From Hyphobacterium marinum (GTDB lineage: Bacteria; Pseudomonadota; Alphaproteobacteria; Caulobacterales; Maricaulaceae), in NCBI RefSeq assembly GCF_036330325.1, contig NZ_JAZDRO010000005.1, positions 149,662 to 213,661 on the forward strand: a DNA stretch of 64,000 nt. The letters run 5' to 3'. Position 1 is the stretch's first letter; each line of letters starts with the position of its first letter. Below the pieces are notes generated by a model that worked only from the letters and a program-made list of their open reading frames with translations, did no database searches and was not told where the DNA came from. The translations under genes were made by a program, and so were the position numbers. This document shows positions 9,545 to 18,098 of this stretch, one piece after another.

Positions 9545-10141
9545 ATGACCGAGACGATGCTTTCCCGCTGTCCCTGGGCACCGGATGACGATCCGCTCTA
9601 TGCGGCCTATCACGACACCGAATGGGGCGTGCCCGAGTATGACAGCCGCGCCCTGTGGGAAAAGCTGATCCTCGACGGCATGCAGGCGGGGCTCGCCTGG
9701 ATCACGATCTTGCGCAAGCGCGATTCACTGCGCGCCGCCTTTGACGGCTTCGATCCGGACATCATTGCGGGATATGGCGAGGCCGATATCGCCCGTCTCC
9801 TCGCCGATCCGGGCATTATCCGCAGCCGGTCCAAGATCGTCGCGACCATCGGCAATGCGCAGGCCTATCTCGCCATGCGCGAGGCGGGCGAGGATTTTTC
9901 CGCGTATCTGTGGGGCTTTACCGGTGGCCGGCCGATCCAGAACCGCTTTACCGCGATGCGCGACGTCCCCGCCAAGACGCCGCTAAGCGAGACGATTTCG
10001 AAAGACCTCAAGAAACGCGGTTTCAAATTCGTCGGGCCTGTGATCGTCTATGCCTTCATGCAGGCGGTCGGGATGGTCAATGATCATCTGGTCGCCTGCC
10101 CGCGCCACCTGCCGGTGCGCAAGATGGGAGAGACTTCATGA
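9545..10141 (+). CDS. tag: DNA-3-methyladenine glycosylase I
   Basis: A 198-residue base-excision repair enzyme that removes 3-methyladenine. It has the family start RCPWAPDDDPLYAAYHDTEWG, with zinc-ligand cysteine and histidine at the N-terminus, the LILDGMQAGLAWITILRKR segment, and the C-terminal GFKFVGP...GMVNDH...C region with further zinc ligands. Length fits the family. Its stop overlaps the start of a small lipoprotein gene by 4 nt (ATGA). Confidence 0.95.
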   Translation: MTETMLSRCPWAPDDDPLYAAYHDTEWGVPEYDSRALWEKLILDGMQAGLAWITILRKRDSLRAAFDGFDPDIIAGYGEADIARLLADPGIIRSRSKIVATIGNAQAYLAMREAGEDFSAYLWGFTGGRPIQNRFTAMRDVPAKTPLSETISKDLKKRGFKFVGPVIVYAFMQAVGMVNDHLVACPRHLPVRKMGETS

Positions 10142-10362
10142 CGCGACGTCTGGCGATTGCATCATTCGCGCTGCTGGCCACCGGGTGCAGCACACTGAAC
10201 TGGGAACGCGACGAGGACGGCCCGCAGGCCCGCGACATGAGCCGCGCCGAATGCGGCCTGGGCGGTGCCCATACACCCGCCGGACCGGGCGATTGGGTCT
10301 GTGAAACCAATGGCGACACACATCGCCAGACGCAAAACCCGGTTTATCCCGCCGAGGATTAG
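10138..10362 (+). CDS. Small lipoprotein
   Basis: A 74-residue predicted lipoprotein: signal segment RRLAIASFALLATGC with lipobox LATGC, then a short acidic, glycine-rich, probably unstructured domain with two more cysteines (AECGLGG, DWVCETNG). It overlaps tag by ATGA, so it is co-translated with it, but no functional link to DNA repair is apparent. Family unknown. Confidence 0.65.
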   Translation: MTRRLAIASFALLATGCSTLNWERDEDGPQARDMSRAECGLGGAHTPAGPGDWVCETNGDTHRQTQNPVYPAED

Positions 10363-10441
10363 GCGTATTGCGCCACTCCTAAAGGATTCCTGTACTACAT
10401 ACGCGGCAGAGCTCGCATCCGAGCCAGAGGCAAGTCATTCC

Positions 10442-11563
10442 ATGATCGCAACGGCAATCCAGTCCACCGGCCTGTGGACACCGGGCGAAGTGCTGACCAA
10501 CCAGGAGCTGGTGGAGAGCTACAACGCCCATGTCGTCCGCTACAATGCGGAGAACGCCGATGCGATTGCCCGGGGCGAGCTGGCCGAGAAACAACCCTCC
10601 TCGACCGAATTCATCGAGAAGGCTTCGGGCATCAAGGCCCGATACGCGATTTCCAAGTCCGGCATTCTCGATCTCGACCGGATGAAACCGGACATTCCTT
10701 TCCGACCCGATGACGAGCTGTCCTGGATGGCCGAAGCCGGTGCCGCGGCGGGCAAGGACGCACTCGAACGTGCCGGGTGGGGTCCGGCCGATGTCGACGG
10801 CGTCATCTGTTCGGCAACCTCGATGCAGCGCGCCTACCCCTCCATGGCGGTGGAAATCCAGCAGGAGCTGGGCATTGGCGGCTTTGCCTACGACATGAGC
10901 GTGGCCTGCTCGTCGGCGACATTCGGCATCACGGTCGCCTCGAACCTGATCACGTCAGGACAGGCGCGCTCGATGCTGGTCGTGACGCCTGAACTCGCCA
11001 CGCCTCAGGTCAACTACAATGACCGCGACAGCCATTTCATCTTCGGCGACGCGGCGACCGCTGTTCTTGTGGTCCGGGAAGACGATGCGACGGACGGTTG
11101 GTCCATTCGCGGCATGAAGATGAAGACAGAATTCTCCAACAATATCCGCACCAATCTGGGCTTCCTGAACCGCTGCGAGACACCGCAGCGCAGCGAAGCG
11201 GATCAGCTTTTCTCCCAGCAGGGGCGCAAGGTCTTCAAGGAAGTCTGCCCGATGGCGGCCGATTTCATTCTTGAGCACATGGGCGAGCTGGGCCTGACAC
11301 CCGATCAGGTCAAACGCCTGTGGCTGCACCAGGCGAATATCAACATGAATTCCATGGTCGCGCGGAAGGTTTACGGCCGTGACGTTGCGCCGGAAGAAGC
11401 GCCCATCATCCTCGATGAATTTGCCAATACGGCGGGCTGCGGTTCAGTGATCGCCTTCCATCGGCATAATGATGATTTCGTGCCTGGCGAGACGGGGCTT
11501 ATCTGCTCCTTCGGCGCGGGCTATTCTATCGGTTCGATATTCGTGGAGAAGCGGGCTTCGTGA
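10442..11563 (+). CDS. Long FabH-like beta-ketoacyl synthase III, first of tandem pair
   Basis: A 373-residue KASIII homologue with the triad C156 (SVACSSAT), H296 (LWLHQANI) and N329 (EFANTAGCG). The long N-terminus with ELVESYNAHV and FIEKASGIKARY resembles the Pseudomonas PA3286-type enzymes, which condense medium-chain acyl-CoA with malonyl-ACP and feed fatty acid synthesis. The start is the ATG at 10442; the frame extends further upstream without support. It overlaps the second copy by GTGA. The two align without gaps around all three catalytic residues, indicating an old duplication. Substrate is not predictable. Confidence 0.88.
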   Translation: MIATAIQSTGLWTPGEVLTNQELVESYNAHVVRYNAENADAIARGELAEKQPSSTEFIEKASGIKARYAISKSGILDLDRMKPDIPFRPDDELSWMAEAGAAAGKDALERAGWGPADVDGVICSATSMQRAYPSMAVEIQQELGIGGFAYDMSVACSSATFGITVASNLITSGQARSMLVVTPELATPQVNYNDRDSHFIFGDAATAVLVVREDDATDGWSIRGMKMKTEFSNNIRTNLGFLNRCETPQRSEADQLFSQQGRKVFKEVCPMAADFILEHMGELGLTPDQVKRLWLHQANINMNSMVARKVYGRDVAPEEAPIILDEFANTAGCGSVIAFHRHNDDFVPGETGLICSFGAGYSIGSIFVEKRAS

Positions 11564-12675
11564 CTGACTGCGTTATACGTTCTACCGGCTGGCACGCGCC
11601 GGATGCCAGGATCACCAATGCTGAACTGGTCGAGGTGTTCAACGCCTATGTCGACCAGTTCAATACCGAGAATGCGGCCGCCATCGAGGCCGGCGAAACA
11701 CAGGCGATGCTGCCCTCCAGCGAGGAATTTATCGTCAAGGCCTCCGGTATCCAGAACCGTCATGTTCTCGACCGTGACGGTCTGATGGACATTACACGGA
11801 TGCGTCCGCGCCTGCCGCACCGGCCCATCGATGAGCTGTCCGTCCAGGCCGAGTTCGGACTGATCGCCGCCAAGGCGGCGCTGGAAAAGGCCGGCCGTTC
11901 GGCCACTGACGTCGACGGCATCATCGTTGCCAGCTCGGCCCAGCAACGCAACTTCCCCGCCGTCTCCGTCGAGATCCAGAACGCACTCGGCATCGAGGGC
12001 TGGGCCTACGACATGACCATGGCCTGCGCCTCGGCCCTGTTCGGCCTGCAGCAGGCCCGCGACATGATCCGAGCCGGATCGGCCAATTCAGTGCTGATCA
12101 TCAGCCCGGAGATCATGAGCGCGATCAACCATTACCGCCGCCGGGAAGTGCACTTCATCTTTGGCGACGCGTCGGCCGCCATCCTGGTTGAACGGGCCGA
12201 TATCGAACCGGGCGGCTGGCTGGTGCGCGGAACGCGCCTGCAGACGGCTTTCTCCAACGCCCTGCGGTCCGATTTCGGCTTCCTCAATCACGCCGAATTC
12301 GAGGAAGGCGAGGAATTCGAGGCCTTTGTCGACCAGGACGGCCACCGTGTCTTCCGCGACGTCATCCCGTTCGCGTCATCGGTTTGCGAAGCCCTGATCG
12401 CCGATTGCGGCCTGACCGGCGCGGACATCAAGCGCGCCTGGATGCACCAGGCCAATATCCGCATGGTCCACGCCATTTCCAAGCGCGCGCTGGGTCGCGA
12501 CCCGACGCCGGAAGAAGCTCCGGTCATCCTGGACGAGTATGGCAACACCTCGTCCTCGAGCGTGGTCATGACGTTCGACATGAATTCCGCTGACATGACG
12601 GCCGGCGAAAAAGGCATCATGGCCGCCTTCGGGGCCGGCTATGGCTGCGGCACCGCCATCGTGGAAAAACGCTGA
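11560..12675 (+). CDS. Long FabH-like beta-ketoacyl synthase III, second of tandem pair
   Basis: A 371-residue paralogue of the preceding gene, starting with GTG at 11560 in a GTGA overlap. Its triad falls at the same residue numbers: C156 (MACASAL), H296 (WMHQANI) and N329 (YGNTSSSS). All catalytic residues are present, so it is not a degenerate partner, although a heterodimer of two KASIII-like subunits is conceivable. Sequence around the acyl pocket differs (SAQQRNFPAVS against SMQRAYPSMA), suggesting a different chain preference. Confidence 0.88.
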   Translation: MTDCVIRSTGWHAPDARITNAELVEVFNAYVDQFNTENAAAIEAGETQAMLPSSEEFIVKASGIQNRHVLDRDGLMDITRMRPRLPHRPIDELSVQAEFGLIAAKAALEKAGRSATDVDGIIVASSAQQRNFPAVSVEIQNALGIEGWAYDMTMACASALFGLQQARDMIRAGSANSVLIISPEIMSAINHYRRREVHFIFGDASAAILVERADIEPGGWLVRGTRLQTAFSNALRSDFGFLNHAEFEEGEEFEAFVDQDGHRVFRDVIPFASSVCEALIADCGLTGADIKRAWMHQANIRMVHAISKRALGRDPTPEEAPVILDEYGNTSSSSVVMTFDMNSADMTAGEKGIMAAFGAGYGCGTAIVEKR

Positions 12676-12703
12676 TCGCTTCCATTGCCCGAAAGGCACG
12701 CCC

Positions 12704-13741
12704 ATGACCGCCACCCGCCTGATTACCGCGTCCACGCTGGTCCTCGCCCTCACCGCCTGCTCGGGTGGCAACGACCCAGCCACCGGTACCGATGAAGCCG
12801 CCGCGGCCGATACCGTCATCGACACAGTCGAGGCGTCGGCCGGCGACATGACCGACGACAGCTCCGCCGGCGAAACCGGCACTGACGACGCCGACGCGGA
12901 CGAAGAGGCAGTCGGCCTGCCGGGCATGGATATTTACCTGGCCGGGCTCAGCTGGGTCGACGGCGTACCGTCCATTGGCACGCCGCGAAACGTCACCAAC
13001 CAACCCGGCTATGACAATCAGCCGGCCTTCGTGCCCGGCAGCCACGATTTCTATTATTCGGCCGAGTCCGAAGCCGGAACGACCGATGTCTATCGCTACA
13101 ATTCGGTCGACGGTACCCGCGTCCAGGTGACCAACACGCCTGAGGACGGGGAGTATTCTCCCCGCCTGCTGTCGGACGGCGCGTCGATCGCTTTCCTGCA
13201 TCAGGACGCGGCCGGAACCCAGCTGATTACGCGCACCGATCTGGACGGCGGCAACCGCGAGGTCATGATCGACCTGCACCCGGTCGGCTATTTCGCCTTC
13301 AGCCCGGACGAACGGCAGGCTGCCATGTTCGTCCTGACCGAACCCTTCTCGTTGCAGGTCGCTGATCTGGATGCCGGGACGGTCGAAACGGTCTACGAGA
13401 ACATCGACCGGGCGCTTTATGCGACGCCGGACGGCACCGGCGCGATCTTCACGACCCCGCGCGAGGATGGCGGCTTCCAGGCCATGCACTATGGCTTCAT
13501 TGATGGCGAAACCGCCTACCTGTTCGACCTTCCGGGCCTGTCACAGGATTATGCGCTCGCCTCGGCTCCCGATGGCCTGGCCGGCGCGTTCGCGTCCGAT
13601 GACGGCATGCTGGTCTGGCGCGATGCCAACAGCGCCGACTGGACGCCCGTGGGCGATCTTTCCGCCTTCGGCCTGACCGGCATCACCCGCATGGCTGTCA
13701 GCGACGATGCTTCGGTGATCGCCATCGTGGCCGCGGAGTAA
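12704..13741 (+). CDS. Lipoprotein with TolB/PD40-like beta-propeller
   Basis: A 345-residue predicted lipoprotein: signal ITASTLVLALTAC with lipobox, then a low-complexity acidic linker (about residues 25-65, rich in D, E, T, A), then repeated blades with motifs such as GYDNQPAFVPGSHDFYYS, DGEYSPRLLSDGASIAF and GYFAFSPDERQAAMFV, typical of TolB/PD40 propellers. Probably anchored in the outer or inner membrane facing the periplasm. Starts at the ATG at 12704, 28 nt after the ketosynthase stop. Partner or substrate unknown. Confidence 0.78.
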   Translation: MTATRLITASTLVLALTACSGGNDPATGTDEAAAADTVIDTVEASAGDMTDDSSAGETGTDDADADEEAVGLPGMDIYLAGLSWVDGVPSIGTPRNVTNQPGYDNQPAFVPGSHDFYYSAESEAGTTDVYRYNSVDGTRVQVTNTPEDGEYSPRLLSDGASIAFLHQDAAGTQLITRTDLDGGNREVMIDLHPVGYFAFSPDERQAAMFVLTEPFSLQVADLDAGTVETVYENIDRALYATPDGTGAIFTTPREDGGFQAMHYGFIDGETAYLFDLPGLSQDYALASAPDGLAGAFASDDGMLVWRDANSADWTPVGDLSAFGLTGITRMAVSDDASVIAIVAAE

Positions 13742-13764
13742 CATCGCTGTCGGCTGCAGAAGCG

Positions 13765-13800
13765 CCCCTCTCCCCTTGGGGGAGAGGGTAGGGTGAGGGG
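13765..13800. repeat. Palindromic element, left flank of DUF559 gene
   Basis: Hairpin CCCTCTCCCC-TT-GGGGGAGAGGG followed by GGGTGAGGGG, ending 3 nt before the DUF559 start codon. It is the inverted counterpart of the element at 14141-14177. Confidence 0.85.
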
Positions 13801-13803
13801 TAA

Positions 13804-14166
13804 ATGGAACGACCCGGAACCAAACAAGCCCGACAGCTGCGCCGCACACCGACAGATGCCGAAACGCGGCTCTGGCGTTACCTGAAAAACCGCAACCTCG
13901 AAGGCTGGAAGTTTCGTCGGCAAGCGCCGATAGGTCCCTATGTGGCCGACTTCTTTTGTCCAGATGCCAAGCTTATTATTGAAGCCGATGGTGGCCAGCA
14001 TGCGCTAGAAGTAGCCAGAGATGCCCGCCGGACCCGTTGGCTGGAATCCGAAGGCTATCGGGTGATCCGTTTCTGGAATAACGATATACTTTCAAACACG
14101 GACGGCGTTCTGACCGTAATTCTGGAGGCGCTTAGCGCCACCCCTCACCCCAACGCTCTCCCCTAA
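13804..14166 (+). CDS. DUF559 (Vsr-like, PD-(D/E)XK-type) endonuclease domain protein
   Basis: A 120-residue protein with the DUF559 pattern: RQLRRTPTDAETRLWRYLKN at the start, then KFRRQAPIGPYVADFFCPD, KLIIEADGGQHA (candidate active-site E/D) and a C-terminal YRVIRFWNNDIL. The fold is related to very-short-patch repair nucleases; cellular roles are mostly unknown. The gene is tightly framed by inverted copies of the dispersed palindrome: the ATG is 3 nt after one, and the last codons and stop (TAA 14164-14166, in the hairpin loop) are supplied by the other, giving the tail TPHPNALP. This suggests the gene and repeats move or are maintained together. Confidence 0.85.
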   Translation: MERPGTKQARQLRRTPTDAETRLWRYLKNRNLEGWKFRRQAPIGPYVADFFCPDAKLIIEADGGQHALEVARDARRTRWLESEGYRVIRFWNNDILSNTDGVLTVILEALSATPHPNALP

Positions 14167-14177
14167 AGGGGAGAGGG
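14141..14177. repeat. Palindromic element, right flank of DUF559 gene
   Basis: CCCCTCACCC, then hairpin CTCTCCCC-TAAA-GGGGAGAG. The TAA in the loop is the stop codon of the DUF559 gene. Inverted relative to the left-flank copy. Confidence 0.85.
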
Positions 14178-14202
14178 AATCTGACCGAGAGCGACAATCC
14201 TG

Positions 14203-14967
14203 ATGCCCCGCCAGAGCTTCTATTTCTTCGACATCGACGAGAACATGCTGCACCTGCCGACGCGGTCGCACCTGCTCAACACGATGACGGGTGAAGAGAA
14301 GTCGATGACCCAGGCCGAATTCGACGGCATCCGGGGCTATCTCGGCGTTGCCGGAGACTGGGAAGACTGGGCCGCGCCGCCTGAGCGCGCTTTCCGGGAA
14401 TTCGCGGACGGCAAGGACCGCAATGGCGAGGAATATCTCCTGCGCGATATCCGCCGGGCGCTCGACGCCGGTGATGGCTGGATGGGGCCGTCCTGGGATA
14501 TTTTCAAGTACGCCGTCCTGCGCCGGCGCCCGATCGCGATCATCACCGCACGCCAGCATTCCGAAACCATCATCAAACAGGGCATTTCCCTGCTGAAAGA
14601 GGCCGGGAAAATTCCCGAGGAGCCCAATTACCTTGCCGTGTTCGGCGTCTCCAATACGGCGGTACGAAAGGAATTGGGCGAACACCTGACCACGGCGGGC
14701 CTGAAGCGCGCCGCTATCCGGCGCTGTGTCGAGATGGGGCTGGAACAATACGGCCGCGACGAAGCCCACAGTTTCGGCATGTCCGACGATGACCCCAAGA
14801 ATGTCGACCTGATCACTTCGGCCATGCTCGAATGCAAGCTGGACTATCCCGACAAGCGGTTCTTCGTCATCTCCACCAACCGGCGCCGGCATGTGAAGCT
14901 CGAAGTCCTCTCCCCGCACAAGGAAGAGTCAAAACTCCGCGCCGCCGAAGAAGACTATTACGGCTGA
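14203..14967 (+). CDS. HAD-like protein of unknown function
   Basis: A 254-residue protein beginning with FYFFDIDENMLHLPT, which has the DxD of HAD motif I, followed near residue 107 by IAIITARQHS (motif II T) and later by GMSDDDPKNVD and KRFFVIST, plausible motif III/IV positions. It is therefore probably a phosphatase-like hydrolase, but the middle region (GEEKSMTQAEFDGIRGYLG) does not match a named HAD subfamily I recognise. It converges with ygfZ, overlapping it by 10 nt at the 3' ends. Confidence 0.65.
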   Translation: MPRQSFYFFDIDENMLHLPTRSHLLNTMTGEEKSMTQAEFDGIRGYLGVAGDWEDWAAPPERAFREFADGKDRNGEEYLLRDIRRALDAGDGWMGPSWDIFKYAVLRRRPIAIITARQHSETIIKQGISLLKEAGKIPEEPNYLAVFGVSNTAVRKELGEHLTTAGLKRAAIRRCVEMGLEQYGRDEAHSFGMSDDDPKNVDLITSAMLECKLDYPDKRFFVISTNRRRHVKLEVLSPHKEESKLRAAEEDYYG

Positions 14968-15743
14968 ACCGTAATCCGGGCGGTCATGCCGTCCGCCGCT
15001 ATCCCGTCCTCATGGCCTTCCAGCCGGTCGAGCCGCAGTCGCGCGATGGCGGCCTCACCCGCTGACGAGGTGATCTCGCCCAGTGGCGTGTCACCGGCCA
15101 TGACCGGCGTCCCGGCGGCTGGAGCCTCAACCTCAAACGTCAGCCCCAGCGAGCGCTTGCGGATCGTGCCGCGCCGCTTCATCCGCGAGACGACTTCCTG
15201 GCCAACGAAACAGCCTTTCTTCCAGCCCACCCCGCCATAGAGGTCGAGATTGACGTCGGTCGGGAACACGTCGGCTTCCGCGTAGTCGCGCCCGAAAGCG
15301 GGCACGCCCTGCGCGATCTCGGCGGCGTCCTGGTCTGCGTCGCCGTCGCCGGCAGGTGCGTCTTCTGATCGAACTACCGCGCGCGTCGGCAAGCCGGCAT
15401 GGCGCGGGTCCTCGGCCCCCTTGCCCGCAACGACAACAAGATCCTCGCGTAGGGCGATATCGGCTTTCGCGCGCAGCCGGTACATCGACAACCGTTTGAC
15501 CAGCGCGTCGGCGGCCTCGCCGTGGACGTCCAGGAACACCCCGCCCTCGATCCCGTGCACAAGGAAATCAACCAGGATTTTCCCCTGCGGCGTGAGCAAG
15601 GCAGCAGGCCGGATCGCCCCGGTGTCGAGCGTTGCAAAATCCAGCGTCAGGACGCGCTGCAGGAAGTCCCGGCTTTCCTCGCCCTCCACCGAGATAACGG
15701 CGCGGCGGGCGAGGCGGGCGGGGGGAAGGGTTCCGGTGCTCAT
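14958..15743 (-). CDS. ygfZ: YgfZ/GcvT-family folate-binding iron-sulfur maintenance protein
   Basis: A 261-residue tetrahydrofolate-binding protein of the GcvT-like fold that supports maturation or repair of certain Fe-S enzymes. The signature KGCFVGQEVVSRMKRRG is intact, including the cysteine of the KGCYxGQE motif. Start chosen as the ATG at 15743; the frame extends far upstream but overlaps the divergent glycosyltransferase. The C-terminal beta-barrel (ITSSAGEAAIARLRLD) is present. Short intergenic space (52 nt) to the divergent gene. Confidence 0.92.
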   Translation of the reverse strand: MSTGTLPPARLARRAVISVEGEESRDFLQRVLTLDFATLDTGAIRPAALLTPQGKILVDFLVHGIEGGVFLDVHGEAADALVKRLSMYRLRAKADIALREDLVVVAGKGAEDPRHAGLPTRAVVRSEDAPAGDGDADQDAAEIAQGVPAFGRDYAEADVFPTDVNLDLYGGVGWKKGCFVGQEVVSRMKRRGTIRKRSLGLTFEVEAPAAGTPVMAGDTPLGEITSSAGEAAIARLRLDRLEGHEDGIAADGMTARITVQP

Positions 15744-15795
15744 CCCCCTCATATGGACCCGCTGGATCGTCTGGCCAAGCGCCCCCCTGTAGGCT

Positions 15796-16764
15796 ATGCC
15801 GCGACGCATGGAACGCATCCTGTTCATCACGTCGACACGGATCGGCGATGCCGTCATCAATTCCGGCGTGCTGGACCATCTCGTCCGCACACGGCCCGAC
15901 GCCCGGTTCACGATTGCCTGTGGCAAGCTGGCCCAGCCCATCCTGGAAAACACCCCGCGGCTGGACCGGATCATCATCGTCAACAAGAAACCCCTGGGCC
16001 TGCACTGGCTGGGCCTGTGGCGGCGTGTCGCCGGGACCAAATGGGATCTCGTTGTCGACATGCGCGGCTCGGCCATCGCCGCCCTCTTGCGCGCTGATGT
16101 CCGCAAGACGCTGCGCTCGACGAAAATCCCGATGCACAAGGTGCGCGAGGCGGCCGGCGTGTTGCGGCTGGAACCGCCGCCCCTGCCGAAAATCCACCTG
16201 CCGGAGGATGCCGAGACGCGCGCCGCTGGCCTGTTCCCGACTGGGCGGCAGGTCCTGGCTGTCTGCCCGTCAGCCTCCCTGCCCTTCAAGATGTGGCCCG
16301 GTGACCGTTTTGGTGAGCTGGTCAAGCGCATGGTCGGTCCCGGCGGGCCGATGGCCGGCGCGCTGGTCGTGATCTTCGGCGGGCCCGGTGACGAGGTTCA
16401 CGCCAAGCCGATCCACGAAGCCCTGCCCGACGCCGGCGTCTTCGACCTGACCGGCAAGCTCTACCTGACCGATGTCGCGGCGTGCCTGGCCCGCGCCCGG
16501 CTGTTCATTGGCAATGATTCCGGGGTCATGCATATCTCCGCGGCGATGGGTACGCCGACACTCGGCCTGTTCGGCCCGTCCGACGAGCGCCTTTATGGCC
16601 CCTATGGCGAACAATGCGCCGTGGTGCGGGGCGCGCGGAATTTTGATACCATCCAGGACGAGACGCCGAACTGGAAGGCCCACCCGACGAGCCTCCTGAT
16701 GGACCTCTCCGTCGACGCCGCCTTCGAAGCTGCCACGCGCCTGCTGGAGCGCACCAAGACATGA
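15796..16764 (+). CDS. Glycosyltransferase family 9 (heptosyltransferase-like)
   Basis: A 322-residue GT-B enzyme. N-terminal RILFITSTRIGDAVINSGVLDHL and C-terminal FIGNDSGVMHISAAMGTPTLGLFGPSDERLYGP (quoted in part: GNDSGVMHISAAMG) are the hallmark acceptor and nucleotide-sugar binding regions of ADP-heptose:LPS heptosyltransferases. Likely adds a sugar to lipopolysaccharide core at the inner membrane. Start at 15796 or the ATG at 15808. Overlaps the dihydroorotase gene by ATGA; no other LPS gene is adjacent. Confidence 0.85.
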   Translation: MPRRMERILFITSTRIGDAVINSGVLDHLVRTRPDARFTIACGKLAQPILENTPRLDRIIIVNKKPLGLHWLGLWRRVAGTKWDLVVDMRGSAIAALLRADVRKTLRSTKIPMHKVREAAGVLRLEPPPLPKIHLPEDAETRAAGLFPTGRQVLAVCPSASLPFKMWPGDRFGELVKRMVGPGGPMAGALVVIFGGPGDEVHAKPIHEALPDAGVFDLTGKLYLTDVAACLARARLFIGNDSGVMHISAAMGTPTLGLFGPSDERLYGPYGEQCAVVRGARNFDTIQDETPNWKAHPTSLLMDLSVDAAFEAATRLLERTKT

Positions 16765-18098
16765 GCCGGACTTTCGACCTGATCATCCGTGGCGGCGAGA
16801 TCGCCAACCATGCCGGGCGCGGCCGCGCCGACATCGGCGTCACCGGCGGGCATATCGCCGACATTGGCGACCTGTCCAAGGCCGATGCGGGCGAGGTCTT
16901 CGACGCCGCGGGCCTGACCGTCCTGCCGGGCGTGATCGACACCCAGGTCCATTTCCGCGAGCCGGGCCTGGAATGGAAGGAAGACCTCGAATCCGGATCC
17001 CGCGCGGCGGTTTTGGGCGGGGTCACGGCGGTGTTCGAAATGCCGAATACCAGCCCGGCGACCACCGACATGGATGCGTTGAATGACAAGCTGAAGCGCG
17101 CCCGGCACCGCATGCACAGCGATTTCGCCTTCTATGCCGGCGCGACGAACGAGAATGCCGACGTCCTCGCCGAAATGGAAAAAGCCCCCGGCTGCTGCGG
17201 GGTCAAGGTGTTCATGGGGGCGTCGACCGGCGACCTCCTCGTCAAGGATGATGAGGGCGTTGAGCGGGTTTTGCGCGCGATTTCACGGCGCGCGGCTTTC
17301 CATTCCGAGGACGAATACCGGCTGGAAGAGCGCCGCGCCCTCGCCGTGGACGGGGACTGGCAGAGCCACACGGTCGTGCGCGACGCCAAGGCCGCCATCA
17401 TGTCGACCGAGCGCCTGGTGCGCCTGGCCCGCAAGACCGGCAAGCGTATCCATGTCCTGCATATCTCGACAGCGGAGGAAGTCGACTTCCTGATGGACTG
17501 CCGCGACGTGGCGAGCTGCGAGGTCACGCCCCAGCACCTGACGCTGGAAGCGCCCGACGCGTATGACCGGCTGAAGGCCTTCGCCCAGATGAACCCGCCG
17601 ATCCGCTCCGCCGAGCACCGCGCCGGCCTGTGGCATGGCGTCCAGAACGGCCTCTTCGACGTAGTTGGTTCCGATCACGCCCCGCACACGCGCGAGGAAA
17701 AATCCCGCCCCTATCCGCAGAGCCCGTCGGGTATGCCCGGCGTACAAACGCTGGTCCCGGTCATGCTGAACCATGTGGCTGAAGGCCGGATGAGCCTCGA
17801 ACGCTTCATCGACCTGACGAGCCACGGCGCGCAGAGGATTTTCGGCATTGCCGGCAAGGGAAGGATGAGCGTGGGTTATGACGCCGACTTCACCATCGTC
17901 GACCTGAAGGCCAAGCGGACCCTCACCGAGGACTGGGTTGAATCCAAGTGCGGCTGGTCGCCCTTCACCGGCGACACCGTCACCGGCTGGCCGATGGCGA
18001 CGATCGTCCGCGGCAGCACGATCATGCGCGATGACGAGCTTGTCAGCCCCTCGATGGGCGAGGCTGTTCGCTTCCAGGAGACTCTGGGCGCGGCCTAG
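16761..18098 (+). CDS. pyrC: Dihydroorotase-like amidohydrolase (class I type)
   Basis: A 445-residue amidohydrolase-superfamily protein annotated in related bacteria as dihydroorotase, the third step of pyrimidine synthesis. It has ID-TQVHFREPG (Q62, H64), where the usual HxH metal motif has Gln in place of the first His; GVKVFMG supplies the lysine that is normally carboxylated; HISTAEE and GSDHAPH provide His and Asp ligands. The QxH form seems typical of one alphaproteobacterial subgroup. Overlaps the glycosyltransferase by ATGA; no pyrB nearby. It could be a catalytically altered or different cyclic amidase, so the gene symbol is tentative. Confidence 0.75.
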   Translation: MSRTFDLIIRGGEIANHAGRGRADIGVTGGHIADIGDLSKADAGEVFDAAGLTVLPGVIDTQVHFREPGLEWKEDLESGSRAAVLGGVTAVFEMPNTSPATTDMDALNDKLKRARHRMHSDFAFYAGATNENADVLAEMEKAPGCCGVKVFMGASTGDLLVKDDEGVERVLRAISRRAAFHSEDEYRLEERRALAVDGDWQSHTVVRDAKAAIMSTERLVRLARKTGKRIHVLHISTAEEVDFLMDCRDVASCEVTPQHLTLEAPDAYDRLKAFAQMNPPIRSAEHRAGLWHGVQNGLFDVVGSDHAPHTREEKSRPYPQSPSGMPGVQTLVPVMLNHVAEGRMSLERFIDLTSHGAQRIFGIAGKGRMSVGYDADFTIVDLKAKRTLTEDWVESKCGWSPFTGDTVTGWPMATIVRGSTIMRDDELVSPSMGEAVRFQETLGAA

